The position numbers and the translations under genes are program-made. Below are positions 17,468-26,259 of a stretch of 52,020 bases of DNA, in pieces (the stretch's first letter is position 1; every line of letters begins with the position of its first letter). The notes beneath the pieces are model-generated. The model was given only the letters and a program-made list of their open reading frames with translations. It did no database searches and had not been told where the DNA came from. Origin of the DNA: Pseudogracilibacillus auburnensis (GTDB lineage Bacteria > Bacillota > Bacilli > Bacillales > Amphibacillaceae); the NCBI RefSeq assembly GCF_003201975.1, contig NZ_QJJQ01000009.1, forward strand, positions 153,203-205,222. Direction: 5' to 3'.

Positions 17468-18313
17468 ATGAGTGATAGTATGGGAGAATTTTTAACACGA
17501 TTACGCAATGACAAAATAGGACTTATGGGGTTAATAGGGGTTTTATTGATTTGTATTATAGGTTTACTCGCTCCATTCATTGCACCACATAACCCTACAG
17601 AGATATTTAATGAATATCGTCTTGTATCTCCAAACTCACAATTTTTGTTAGGAACTGATGATTTAGGTAGGGACATTCTAAGCCGCATTATATATGGTGC
17701 ACAAGTGTCTTTAATGGTCGGTTTAATTGCTGTTGGTATTGGAGCAGGATTTGGATTATTATTTGGTTTACTTGCTGGTTATTTCCAAGGTGTGATAGAT
17801 AATATAATCATGAGAGTAATGGATGTTTTATTTGCCTTTCCAGACCTCTTACTAGCCTTAGCTATTGTAGCAGTATTGGGACCAAATCTAAAAAATACGA
17901 TGATAGCGATCGGGCTTGTTTTTATTCCTGTTTTCACTAGACTGGTTCGATCATCAGTCATTTCGGTAAAAGAAATGGAATATGTAACAAATGCAAAATC
18001 TATTGGTGCTTCACACTTCCGAATTATTGTCAGACATTTAACACCAAATATTTTAGCACCATTTCTTGTTCAAATTACACTTGCTTTATCATCAGCGATA
18101 TTAGCAGAAGCAGCTTTAAGCTTTTTAGGGCTTGGAATACAACCACCCGACCCATCTTGGGGATCCATGTTAAATACAAGTAGGAAGTTTATGGAGATAG
18201 CCCCTTGGACGGCAATATTTCCAGCAGTCTTTATTATTTTTACTATTTTTTGTTTTAATTTACTTGGCGATAGTTTAAGAGATATATTTGATCCTAGATT
18301 AAAGGATCAGTAG
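17468..18313 (+). CDS. DppC/OppC-type ABC permease
   Basis: 281-residue partner permease with the LLGTDDLGRDILSRIIYGAQ signature before the core and the EAA region YVTNAKSIGASHFRIIVRHL. It starts 11 bases after the previous stop, with a weak ribosome binding site, so translational coupling is likely. ATG 17480 is an alternative start. It completes the channel of the second peptide-class importer. Confidence 0.92.
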   Translation: MSDSMGEFLTRLRNDKIGLMGLIGVLLICIIGLLAPFIAPHNPTEIFNEYRLVSPNSQFLLGTDDLGRDILSRIIYGAQVSLMVGLIAVGIGAGFGLLFGLLAGYFQGVIDNIIMRVMDVLFAFPDLLLALAIVAVLGPNLKNTMIAIGLVFIPVFTRLVRSSVISVKEMEYVTNAKSIGASHFRIIVRHLTPNILAPFLVQITLALSSAILAEAALSFLGLGIQPPDPSWGSMLNTSRKFMEIAPWTAIFPAVFIIFTIFCFNLLGDSLRDIFDPRLKDQ

Positions 18314-18381
18314 TTTTTTTGCATAGTAAGATAATAATTTTCTTTCATTTAGAAAGGAAAGAAGGAAGGAGAATTTTTCAT

Positions 18382-18882
18382 ATGTATATTCGTGAAATCC
18401 AGCTTAGTGATTCAGAAGAATACTTAAATGTATGTAAAGAAATTGATGCAGAAAGTGAGTTTTTATTGTTCGAAGCAGGAGAAAGACCAACAACGTTACA
18501 GGAACAAAAAAATAGAATTGAAGAAATGAAGGAGAGAAACAATTCGACTATTTTTGTTGTGGAAAAAGAAGGAAGACTAATTGGTTATTTAATCGCTGTT
18601 GGTGGTCAAGCAAAACGAAATAAACACAGTGTATATATAGTGGTAGGAATCAAAAAGGCATATACAGGTCAAGGAATTGGGACAAGACTATTTGAAACGT
18701 TAGAAAGTTGGGCGAAAGAAAGGGCAATTACTCGTTTGGAGTTAGGGGTAATGAGCAGTAATATTGCTGCATTTATCTTATATAAAAAGATGGGGTTTGA
18801 GCTAGAAGGTGTGAAGAAAAATATGTTTTATGTGAATGGAAAATGGATCAATGAATATTTGATGGCTAAATTTCTAGATTAG
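18382..18882 (+). CDS. GNAT-family N-acetyltransferase, 166 aa
   Basis: The acetyl-CoA-binding core is clear: VYIVVGIKKAYTGQGIGTRLFETL, where GQGIGTRL is the pyrophosphate-binding loop, followed by LELGVMSSNIAAFILYKKMGF. AAGGAAGGAG precedes ATG 18382; the longer upstream frame lacks a site. Substrate unknown. Its location between importer permeases and anmK suggests an amine of the recycled material (amino sugar or diamino acid of the peptide), but this is only context. Its stop codon TAG is in the same frame as, and directly followed by, the anmK translation signals. Confidence 0.85.
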   Translation: MYIREIQLSDSEEYLNVCKEIDAESEFLLFEAGERPTTLQEQKNRIEEMKERNNSTIFVVEKEGRLIGYLIAVGGQAKRNKHSVYIVVGIKKAYTGQGIGTRLFETLESWAKERAITRLELGVMSSNIAAFILYKKMGFELEGVKKNMFYVNGKWINEYLMAKFLD

Positions 18883-18894
18883 GGGGTGTTCATT

Positions 18895-20112
18895 ATTAAA
18901 AAATATGCTATAGGCTTAATGTCAGGAACATCTTTGGATGGTGTAGATGCCGCATTGATTGAGATAGAGGGTACGTACACGAATACTCGTGTACAATTAA
19001 TCGATTCGATTTTTCAACCTTATTGTGAAGATGTTCGGAGCAATATCCTGAAATTATCTCATCCAACTACATCTTCTGTTAATGGAATTTGTCAGATGAA
19101 TGCATATTTAGGGAAATACTACGGATATGTTGTTCAATTGTTATTGAATAAATCAAAAGTTCCAAAAGAGAATATTATGTTTATTAGCTCCCATGGACAA
19201 ACGATTCACCATTTACCAGAACCACAAAACACAGCTGAATGGAACATTGCTTCCACCTTACAAATTGGGGATATTTCTGTTCTTGCTGAAGAAACAGGCC
19301 TCCCTGTTGTCGGTGACTTTAGACCAGCTGATATGGCAGCTGGAGGGCAAGGTGCTCCGTTAATGTCGTATGTGGATTATATCTTATTTCACGACTCTAA
19401 GAAAAACCGTGCTTTACAAAATATAGGAGGAATAGGTAATGTTACATTTATTCCGGCTAATGGAAAAGAAGAGGATGTTATTTCCTTCGACACGGGCCCT
19501 GGAAATATGGTTATAGATGCTATTGTTAATAAAATAACGAATGGGATGCAAACCTATGATGATAAGGGACTATTAGCATCAGAAGGGAAAGTAATTCCAT
19601 CATTATTAAATGAACTTATGCAACATAAATATTTTTCGCAAAAGCTCCCTAAAACCACCGGGCGCGAACAGTTTGACAAAGACTTTATCGTTGATCTATG
19701 GAAGAAAGCTCGTTTATATAAAGTAAAAGATGTTGATTTACTAAGGACTGTTACGAATTGGACTGCTTTGACAATAGCAGACAGTTACAAACAATTAGAA
19801 GTTCAACATGGGTTTAAAATGGATGAAGTGATTGTCAGTGGTGGTGGAAGTAGAAATGTCACTTTATTAAAACAATTGCAGGCTTATTTACCAAATGTAG
19901 TTATTCAAACGAGTACAGATGTTGGTATAAATAGTGACCAGAAAGAAGCAATTGGATTTGCAATATTAGGTCATGAATGTCTAAATGGTATGTTTAACAC
20001 GTTAACTTCCGCAACTGGTTCAAATCGAAAGGTAATTATGGGGAAAGTCTCCTTTACTCAGCTTGAAGCATACCGAAAAATAAAAGAATTGTTTATGGCA
20101 GATGATAGCTAA
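18895..20112 (+). CDS. anmK: anhydro-N-acetylmuramic acid kinase, apparently AUU-initiated
   Basis: Converts 1,6-anhydroMurNAc plus ATP to MurNAc-6-phosphate in murein recycling. The N-terminus KKYAIGLMSGTSLDGVDAAL holds the family nucleotide motif; further conserved parts are ISSHGQTIHHLP, GDFRPADMAAGGQGAPL, FDTGPGNMVIDA and VIVSGGGSRN. Length (about 405 aa) is normal. No ATG, GTG or TTG sits at the expected place: AGGGGGTG (18881-18888) is a strong ribosome site and ATT 18895 lies 8 bases after GGGGG, giving the expected MKKYAIGL start. GTG 18886 overlaps the ribosome site itself and is the only other choice. It lies in an importer operon, unlike the usual unlinked or murQ-linked setting. 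Confidence 0.92.
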   Translation: MKKYAIGLMSGTSLDGVDAALIEIEGTYTNTRVQLIDSIFQPYCEDVRSNILKLSHPTTSSVNGICQMNAYLGKYYGYVVQLLLNKSKVPKENIMFISSHGQTIHHLPEPQNTAEWNIASTLQIGDISVLAEETGLPVVGDFRPADMAAGGQGAPLMSYVDYILFHDSKKNRALQNIGGIGNVTFIPANGKEEDVISFDTGPGNMVIDAIVNKITNGMQTYDDKGLLASEGKVIPSLLNELMQHKYFSQKLPKTTGREQFDKDFIVDLWKKARLYKVKDVDLLRTVTNWTALTIADSYKQLEVQHGFKMDEVIVSGGGSRNVTLLKQLQAYLPNVVIQTSTDVGINSDQKEAIGFAILGHECLNGMFNTLTSATGSNRKVIMGKVSFTQLEAYRKIKELFMADDS

Positions 20113-20131
20113 AATGGAGAGGGAAGATCTC

Positions 20132-21136
20132 ATGAAAACAGAAAATATATTAGAGGTGACAGACTTAAAAACGTATTTTTTTAGAGGGAAAAAAATATTT
20201 AAGGCTGTTGATGGAGTTAGTTTCCATATAGAAAAAGGGGAAACGCTATGTATTGTTGGGGAATCGGGTTCCGGAAAAAGCATTACCTCTTTATCTATTA
20301 TGGGATTAATACCCGAACCAGGCGGCAGGATCGAAAGCGGTTCGATAACATTTGATGGAAAGGATTTAACAAGTATTACTAAAAAAGAAATGATGTCAAT
20401 ACGAGGCAATGATGTTTCTATGATATTTCAAGAACCAATGACCTCTTTAAATCCCGTATTGACGATCGGCTTTCAAGTAATGGAACCACTAATAGAACAT
20501 AGAAAATGGAAGAAAAAAAATGCTAAAGAAAAGGCAATTGAATTACTCAATATGGTTGGTATCGCTCGTGCAGATGAAATTTTCCATAGTTATCCACATC
20601 AATTATCTGGTGGAATGAGGCAACGTGTAATGATAGCAATTGCTATTTCATGTGATCCAAAATTACTCATTGCAGATGAACCTACAACAGCTTTAGACGT
20701 TACAATACAAGCACAAATATTGGATTTACTCCGTACTATTAAGGATGATATTGATTCTTCTATTTTATTAATTACGCATGACCTAGGTGTTGTAGCAGAA
20801 ATGGCTAGTCGTGTCATAGTGATGTATGGAGGGCAAATTGTTGAAGAAGCAACAGTAGAAGAAATTTTTGATTTTCCAAAACATCCGTATACTAAAGGCC
20901 TATTAGGAAGTGTGCCGAAGTTGGAGGAAGAACGGGATCGCTTAATACAAATCAAGGGAATAGTTCCCTCTGCCGATAAATATCCAAAAGGATGTCGATT
21001 TGCACCACGTTGTAAGTTTGCTAGATCTGAGTGTTTTGATAATGAAATTATGCTAAGGAAAGTCAACTCAAAACACTTTGTACGATGTGTCCTTTATGAT
21101 GATCCATTAGTCAAAATAAAGGAGGAAAAGAAATGA
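20132..21136 (+). CDS. DppD/OppD-type ABC ATPase
   Basis: 334 aa. Walker [10 protein letters not shown]-loop [12 protein letters not shown], signature [15 protein letters not shown], Walker [13 protein letters not shown] and LLITHDLG are intact; the C-terminal GCRFAPRCKFARSEC cysteine cluster is present. GGAGAGGG lies 8 bases before ATG 20132, which is preferred over the earlier ATG 20102 and 20114. It powers the 16512/17468 permeases. The final ATGA overlaps the next gene. Confidence 0.93.
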   Translation: MKTENILEVTDLKTYFFRGKKIFKAVDGVSFHIEKGETLCIVGESGSGKSITSLSIMGLIPEPGGRIESGSITFDGKDLTSITKKEMMSIRGNDVSMIFQEPMTSLNPVLTIGFQVMEPLIEHRKWKKKNAKEKAIELLNMVGIARADEIFHSYPHQLSGGMRQRVMIAIAISCDPKLLIADEPTTALDVTIQAQILDLLRTIKDDIDSSILLITHDLGVVAEMASRVIVMYGGQIVEEATVEEIFDFPKHPYTKGLLGSVPKLEEERDRLIQIKGIVPSADKYPKGCRFAPRCKFARSECFDNEIMLRKVNSKHFVRCVLYDDPLVKIKEEKK

Positions 21137-22161
21137 TAATAACGGAAAAAAAGCCAAATAAATCTCTTACCAAAAAAGCCCTTCTTCGAGTGGAAGGTCT
21201 TAAAACCTATTTTCCAGTAAAAGGTGGTATTTTTAATAAAACGATTGGGCATGTAAAAGCTGTGAACGATATATCTTTCTCGGTAAAGCGTGGGGAGACC
21301 TTTGGAATTGTCGGAGAATCGGGTTCAGGAAAATCTACTTTAGGGCAAACTATATTACGGCTTCAAAAACCTACTTCAGGAAAAATTATTTTCCAAGAAG
21401 AAGATATAACAAATTTAAGTGATTTACAAGTAAGAAAGTATAGACGACATATGCAAATGGTTTTTCAGGATCCTTATGCATCTCTTAATCCGAGAATGAA
21501 AGTTGGTTCACTAATAGAAGAACCTATGATTGTTCATGGACTAGGTTCTTCCGATGAAAGGAAAAAGAAAGTGGCGCAATTAATTGAAACAGTGGGACTT
21601 CCATCTGATGCTATTTTAAAATATCCACATGAATTTTCTGGAGGACAACGACAACGGATTGGAATTGCTAGAGCATTATCGATTAATCCACAGTTAATTA
21701 TTGCCGATGAACCTGTTTCAGCGTTAGATGTTTCCATTCAGTCACAAGTATTGAATTTATTAAGAGACTTGCAAGAAGAATTTGATTTAACTTATCTATT
21801 TATTGCCCATGATTTAAGTGTGGTTAAACATATTAGTGATCGAATAGGTGTGATGTATTTAGGAAAAATCGTAGAACTAAGTTCTAAAACTTCTTTATAT
21901 GAAAACCCATTACATCCCTATACACAATCATTACTATCAGCTATTCCAGTCCCTGATCCACATGCAAAGCGTGAAAGAATTATATTACAAGGGGATATTC
22001 CCAACCCAACAAACCCACCTTCAGGTTGTGTATTTCGTACCCGTTGCCCCTCAGCATATGAACGATGTAGACAAGAAAGTCCTACATTAACACACCATGG
22101 AGAAGGTCACTATGTAGCCTGTCATTTATATACAGATTTAAAAAATGAAGTTGAAAAATAA
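21133..22161 (+). CDS. DppF/OppF-type ABC ATPase
   Basis: 342 aa. Complete ATPase motifs: [55 protein letters not shown], with GCVFRTRCPSAYERC near the end and TYFPVKGGIFNK at the start marking the OppF branch. Start and previous stop overlap as ATGA (21133-21136), with AAAGGAGG upstream. It is the last gene of the operon that starts at 13363. Confidence 0.93.
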   Translation: MIITEKKPNKSLTKKALLRVEGLKTYFPVKGGIFNKTIGHVKAVNDISFSVKRGETFGIVGESGSGKSTLGQTILRLQKPTSGKIIFQEEDITNLSDLQVRKYRRHMQMVFQDPYASLNPRMKVGSLIEEPMIVHGLGSSDERKKKVAQLIETVGLPSDAILKYPHEFSGGQRQRIGIARALSINPQLIIADEPVSALDVSIQSQVLNLLRDLQEEFDLTYLFIAHDLSVVKHISDRIGVMYLGKIVELSSKTSLYENPLHPYTQSLLSAIPVPDPHAKRERIILQGDIPNPTNPPSGCVFRTRCPSAYERCRQESPTLTHHGEGHYVACHLYTDLKNEVEK

Positions 22162-22733
22162 AAAACGATTGAATTTTAATCATCTTACAAAGGGGATATC
22201 GATTTTGTTAAACAACTTAAAAATTGATTACGATTCGTAATTGATAATCCGTATGCCTTAATAGGGCACCCACGGTTTGCGAGAGGGTAGCCTTGAAAAA
22301 GGGGTTACCCTACTCGATAACTTCATCAATGATTTTACTGTTCATAGAAGCAATAATGGCCTTAGCAATCATTTATCAAGAAGCAAGAGTTTATTGAATA
22401 GTATCATGAAGGTTTGCTGAAATACAAGAAGAAATCCTATCATGATTACCTCTTCGACTATCTATATCCCTCGTTATACTTATCCATCATTCAATACTAA
22501 ATGATGTTTTTCTAGTAAAATAAATTAATTTGATCGTTAAAAAAGGTACAGGAAATATTGCTTATACTTACAAATCTTATAGAACAATTTATAGTATAAT
22601 AGTCATTGATAATGAGTCAAAAATGAAAGGAAAATGAAAGGAATTTATTTTATATTCTCATATGCTAGGAGGAAGCTTATGATGATGAAAAGAATCTAGT
22701 GATTGAAATTTAATTTTTCTATTTTTTATTTTA
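22162..22733. other. intergenic stretch with two palindromes, no recognisable gene
   Basis: About 570 bases separate the importer operon from the murR promoter. ATTACGATTCGTAAT (22227-22241) is a 15-base palindrome with 7-base arms. GAGAGGGTAGCC pairs with GGTTACCCTACTC (22281-22315) as a strong hairpin without a T run. The rest is AT-rich with many stops in all frames and resembles decayed coding sequence that I cannot assign. Confidence 0.5.
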
Positions 22734-22762
22734 TTGACATTTTATTTCAACAACTATATAAT
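22734..22762 (+). promoter_or_regulatory. sigma-A promoter of the murR-murQ-ldcA operon
   Basis: TTGACA (22734-22739), 17-base spacer, TATAAT (22757-22762): exact consensus. ATTTCAA occupies spacer positions 5-11, as in the promoter at 13220, and an inverted copy TTGAAAT lies at 22703-22709. These may be MurR operator half-sites; this is inference. Confidence 0.85.
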
Positions 22763-22790
22763 ATGAATAATTTATAAGGATGGATAATTG

Positions 22791-23657
22791 ATGAAACATA
22801 ATGATGGATTGGTAAGAATCAGGGAAGCGTTAAATATTATAAAACCAGCTGAAAAAAATGCAGCTCACTATATTTTGAAACATCCTGAAGAGGTTGTAAG
22901 ACTTTCTGTGAAAGAATTATCGGAACGGAGTGGGTCGAGCCAGGCGGCAATAATCCGATTATGCAAAAGTATTGGTGTTACGGGTTATCAAGATTTAAAG
23001 GTTAGAATTGCAGGGGACCTTCAAACGAATGAATTATACAATTACAACTATAAAGAAATTTCACCAGACGAGAAAATCAATCCTTTAATTGAAAAAGTGT
23101 CTCAAAAAAACATACAATCTATAACGGAAACGTTAAAAATTTTAAAATATGAAAATGTTGAAAGGGCTATCAATGCTATTAATAAATCTAAAAGAATAGA
23201 TTTTTATGGTGCAGCAGCTTCTCAAATAATTGCTCTAGATGCACAGCAGAAATTTTTAAGGATTAATAAGCATTGTACTGCTTATGAAGATTCGCACTTA
23301 CAAATTACCTCATCCGTAACTTTAACAGAGGAAGATGTAGCGATAGGTATTTCATATTCCGGGGAGACGAGCCACGTATTATCCGCCATTCAAAATGCCA
23401 AAGATGCAAATGCGACAACGATTAGTATTACTCGTTATGGTAAAAATCCTTTAGCCAATATTGCAGATATTGCGCTACATGTTTCTGCTACAGAGTCAGA
23501 CACTATTAGAAGCGCAGCAACCGCATCAAGAATTGCTCAGTTAAATATTATTGATATTTTATTTACAGGGGTAGCATCCAGAAATTATGAATCTACTATT
23601 CAATATTTAAATAAGACGCGCGAAACATTGCAAAAGGAGTTTCGGGATAAAGGGTGA
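22791..23657 (+). CDS. murR: MurR-like RpiR-family regulator (HTH plus SIS domain)
   Basis: 288 aa. Residues 1-75 form an HTH_6 domain (IIKPAEKNAAHYILKHPEEVVRLS, then SSQAAIIRLCKSIGVTGYQDLK). Residues about 120-265 form a sugar-isomerase (SIS) domain that binds a phosphosugar: RIDFYGAAASQIIALDAQ and GISYSGETSHVLSAI. E. coli MurR of this family represses MurNAc genes and is relieved by MurNAc-6-P. The position directly before murQ makes the same role likely here. ATG 22791 is favoured; TTG 22788 is possible. The promoter at 22734 is only 28 bases upstream of the start, so the leader is short. Confidence 0.85.
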   Translation: MKHNDGLVRIREALNIIKPAEKNAAHYILKHPEEVVRLSVKELSERSGSSQAAIIRLCKSIGVTGYQDLKVRIAGDLQTNELYNYNYKEISPDEKINPLIEKVSQKNIQSITETLKILKYENVERAINAINKSKRIDFYGAAASQIIALDAQQKFLRINKHCTAYEDSHLQITSSVTLTEEDVAIGISYSGETSHVLSAIQNAKDANATTISITRYGKNPLANIADIALHVSATESDTIRSAATASRIAQLNIIDILFTGVASRNYESTIQYLNKTRETLQKEFRDKG

Positions 23658-23663
23658 GTAATA

Positions 23664-24076
23664 ATGAATATTATAGGTATTGCAAGCTTGAGTAGAGAAA
23701 ACGACAAACAAAAAATGGCAGGGTTTGTTTGAAGGTAATTTACCTCATTCAATTAAAATCAGGAATATTGAAACAGATGCTTTAATTGCACTCTATTCTG
23801 GAACTTATGGAGTAGATAGTATTAGAGCAATTTGTCGTACGGGTACAACTAGATATGGGATGAATAATCAAGTGTTTTACGTATAAGGGATGGGGACATT
23901 TGGATAACGCTGACCCAGGAAGTGGCTATTATATAGAATCTCATCAAGATCTCCGGTCAGTCTTTGACCAATTGGATCAACTAGCTCCACGCACAGGCAT
24001 AACTTCATTAATGATGGATGGGAAGAAGGTGACGGAACCTATCTTCTCAATTCATCAATCTAGTTTATCGTCATAA
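23664..24076 (+). pseudogene. remnant of a BadF/BcrA-family amino-sugar kinase (MurK/NagK-like)
   Basis: Three frame-broken pieces line up with the middle of this kinase family: GIASLSRENDKQKMAGFV; then EGNLPHSIKIRNIETDALIA with CRTGTTRYG; then KGWGHLDNADPGSGYYI, matching the usual GGWGHLLGDEGSGYWI. A stop at 23730 and two shifts break the frame. The N-terminal GGGTKT nucleotide loop is absent. MurK of Clostridium acetobutylicum (same family) phosphorylates MurNAc and GlcNAc, which fits the position between murR and murQ. Family match is judged by eye. Confidence 0.6.
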
Positions 24077-24285
24077 TGATGAGTTCATTTTATCATCTAA
24101 AATAACAAGAATGCAATAATCGAGGTAACTACACTGAAACGATATTTTATGTAGCATCTTTAGCGAAAGTTATGGTAGCGCTTCCATTCTTGTTGTTATA
24201 TACAAACATTGATTATTTGGGAGAAATCATCATTTTCCAATGAGAAGAAAAAACTTCATACGATGATTTACGGAGAGGAAGTGAT

Positions 24286-24369
24286 ATGAAAAAAGAATCA
24301 TACTTTGTAATAATCAATATACAATTAGCTTTCATTATATTGCGGAAATGGAGAAGAGAAAACGAATGA
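24286..24369 (+). CDS. possible 27-aa leader ORF overlapping the murQ start
   Basis: ATG 24286 follows GAGAGGAAGTGAT and opens 27 codons (MKKESYFVIINIQLAFIILRK, then WRRENE) whose TGA overlaps the murQ ATG as ATGA. The middle is hydrophobic. It could couple translation to murQ, or it could be the stub of a lost gene. No homologue recognised. Confidence 0.3.
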   Translation: MKKESYFVIINIQLAFIILRKWRRENE

Positions 24370-25274
24370 ATAATATTGTAACAGAGATGAGGAACACTGA
24401 ATCAGAAAATCTACATCAAAATTCGGTGCTTGAAATTATCCAATTAATAAATAAAGAAGATAAAAAGGTAGCCCATATTGTAGAAAATTCATTGTCGCAA
24501 ATAGAACTTGCTATTCATAAAATGGTAGAAGCTATTGAAAATGGTGGTCACGTTATCTATTTTGGTGCAGGAACGAGTGGAAGGTTAGGAGTTTTAGATG
24601 CTTCAGAATGTCCGCCAACCTTTGGAGTTTCTCCAGATATTTTCAAAGGTGTGATTGCTGGAGGAGATTCGGCATTACAAGTAGCGGTTGAAAACGCAGA
24701 AGATATGAAAGAGTTAGGTGTAGAAGACGTTAAAAAACATGTGAACCGAAACGATGTGGTTGTTGGAATTGCTTCAAGTGGGCAAACACCATATGTATTG
24801 GGTGTTGTTGACCATGCGAAAGAAATCGGTGCATTTACTGTCGGGATTTCTTGTAATTCCAATTCCAACCTATCAAAAAGTGTGGATATCGCGATTGAAC
24901 TTCCAGTAGGGCCTGAAGTCGTTACGGGATCTACTCGTCTAAAGGCTGGCACTGCTCAAAAAATGGTCTTAAATATGCTTTCGACGGCAACCATGATAAA
25001 AACAGGGAAAGTATATCAAAATTTGATGGTTAATGTTCAAGCTACAAACAATAAGCTAAGAAAAAGAGCTATTTCCATCATCAGTGAGTTAACAGGAGTT
25101 GATGAGGAAAAAGCAAAAGAGGTAAATGAAATAGCAAAGGGAGACACCCGTGTTGCGATTTTAATGCTTATGTTTACTATTGACATGGAAAAAGCAAAGT
25201 TGATGATTGAAAAAAATAACGGAAATTTTGTTAAAGCAATGGATGAATTGAATAAAAGGAAGTCATTCCAGTAG
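24366..25274 (+). CDS. murQ: N-acetylmuramic acid 6-phosphate etherase
   Basis: Cleaves the lactyl ether of MurNAc-6-P to give GlcNAc-6-P and D-lactate. The N-terminus TEMRNTESENLHQNSVLEII is typical, and the SIS-domain core GAGTSGRLGVLDASECPPTFG carries the catalytic Glu. Later family blocks GIASSGQTPYVLG, GPEVVTGSTRLKAGTAQKMVLNM and KVYQNLMVNVQATNNKL are all intact. Length 302 aa is standard. ATG 24366 has GGAGAAG 11 bases upstream; an in-frame ATG at 24348 is less likely. It receives MurNAc-6-P from AnmK. Confidence 0.95.
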   Translation: MNNIVTEMRNTESENLHQNSVLEIIQLINKEDKKVAHIVENSLSQIELAIHKMVEAIENGGHVIYFGAGTSGRLGVLDASECPPTFGVSPDIFKGVIAGGDSALQVAVENAEDMKELGVEDVKKHVNRNDVVVGIASSGQTPYVLGVVDHAKEIGAFTVGISCNSNSNLSKSVDIAIELPVGPEVVTGSTRLKAGTAQKMVLNMLSTATMIKTGKVYQNLMVNVQATNNKLRKRAISIISELTGVDEEKAKEVNEIAKGDTRVAILMLMFTIDMEKAKLMIEKNNGNFVKAMDELNKRKSFQ

Positions 25275-25341
25275 AAAAAATGATACGCATTGATCGCTTT
25301 AAAAGTTTATGATCATGTGCAACTAGAAAGGAGTTTTATCG

Positions 25342-26259
25342 ATTATCTATCCACCTAGTTTAAAGAAAGGTGATTGGGTCGGAGTAATTGCTTCTGCTAG
25401 TCCTCCCAATATGGAAAAGTTACGAAAATCATTACGTTTTTTAAAGAACAATGGGCTAAAGGTTAAGTTAGGAAAAAACATACGTAATACTTACGGATAC
25501 TTAGCGGGAACAGATATTGAACGACTAGAGGATTTTCATTGTATGATAGCAGATCCTACTATAAAGGCAATCTTTTTTGCAAAAGGAGGTTATGGCACAG
25601 GCCGTTTAGCCTCATGTATTGATTATGAACTAATCTCTAAAAATCCGAAAATTATTTGGGGGTATAGTGATATTACTTATTTACACACGGCTATTCGACA
25701 ATCTACTAATCTTGTAACTTTTCATGGTCCGATGTTGGAGTCAGATGTAGCAAGAGATGACTTTGATCATTTATCAAAAGATATGTTTAACCAATTATTC
25801 AAACGAACAACATTGAGGTATTCAGAAAAAATTGCAGCTCTTAATGTTTTAGTTGAAGGAAAAGCATCAGGCAAACTTGTTGGAGGAAACTTATCATTAC
25901 TTACTAGTACGCTTGGTACTCCATATGAGATTGACGTGAAAGGCAACATATTATTGATCGAGGATGTGAATGAAGAACCATATAGAGTTGACTCTATGTT
26001 AAATCAGTTGAAATATGCAAATAAATTAACTAAAGCGAACGGGATCATAGTTGGTGATTTCGCAAATACGGAACCAAAAAGAAGCCCATCTCTTCAGATG
26101 GAAGAAGTATTTCAGCATTATTTTAGTTCATTAACATGTCCAGTTATGACTGGATTTAAGATCGGACATTGTTTGCCGCATTTTGCCGTACCTTTAGGTG
26201 CTCAGACGACGATGAATACAGAAAATAAATTAGTAACAATTGAGCCTGGAGTGATTTAA
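25342..26259 (+). CDS. ldcA: LD-carboxypeptidase (muramoyl-tetrapeptide carboxypeptidase, S66), apparently AUU-initiated
   Basis: Removes the terminal D-Ala from murein tetrapeptides in the cytoplasm. The conserved N-terminus IYPPSLKKGDWVGVIASASP lies upstream of the first ATG (25411). The frame is closed by TAG 25324, and between them no ATG, GTG or TTG exists. AAAGGAG (25327-25333) sits 8 bases before ATT 25342, giving M-IYPPSLKKGD as in relatives and a normal 305 aa. Catalytic elements are present: Ser in WGYSDITYLHTAI, Glu in IEDVNEEPYRVD, His in GHCLPHFAVPLG. It follows murQ by 67 bases and is followed by an epimerase remnant, the YkfA-YkfB order of B. subtilis. Confidence 0.9.
   Translation: MIYPPSLKKGDWVGVIASASPPNMEKLRKSLRFLKNNGLKVKLGKNIRNTYGYLAGTDIERLEDFHCMIADPTIKAIFFAKGGYGTGRLASCIDYELISKNPKIIWGYSDITYLHTAIRQSTNLVTFHGPMLESDVARDDFDHLSKDMFNQLFKRTTLRYSEKIAALNVLVEGKASGKLVGGNLSLLTSTLGTPYEIDVKGNILLIEDVNEEPYRVDSMLNQLKYANKLTKANGIIVGDFANTEPKRSPSLQMEEVFQHYFSSLTCPVMTGFKIGHCLPHFAVPLGAQTTMNTENKLVTIEPGVI

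Noticed and set aside
22281-22315. Terminator of the importer operon ending at 22161
   Set aside because: The hairpin is strong but lies 120 bases downstream and is not followed by a T run.
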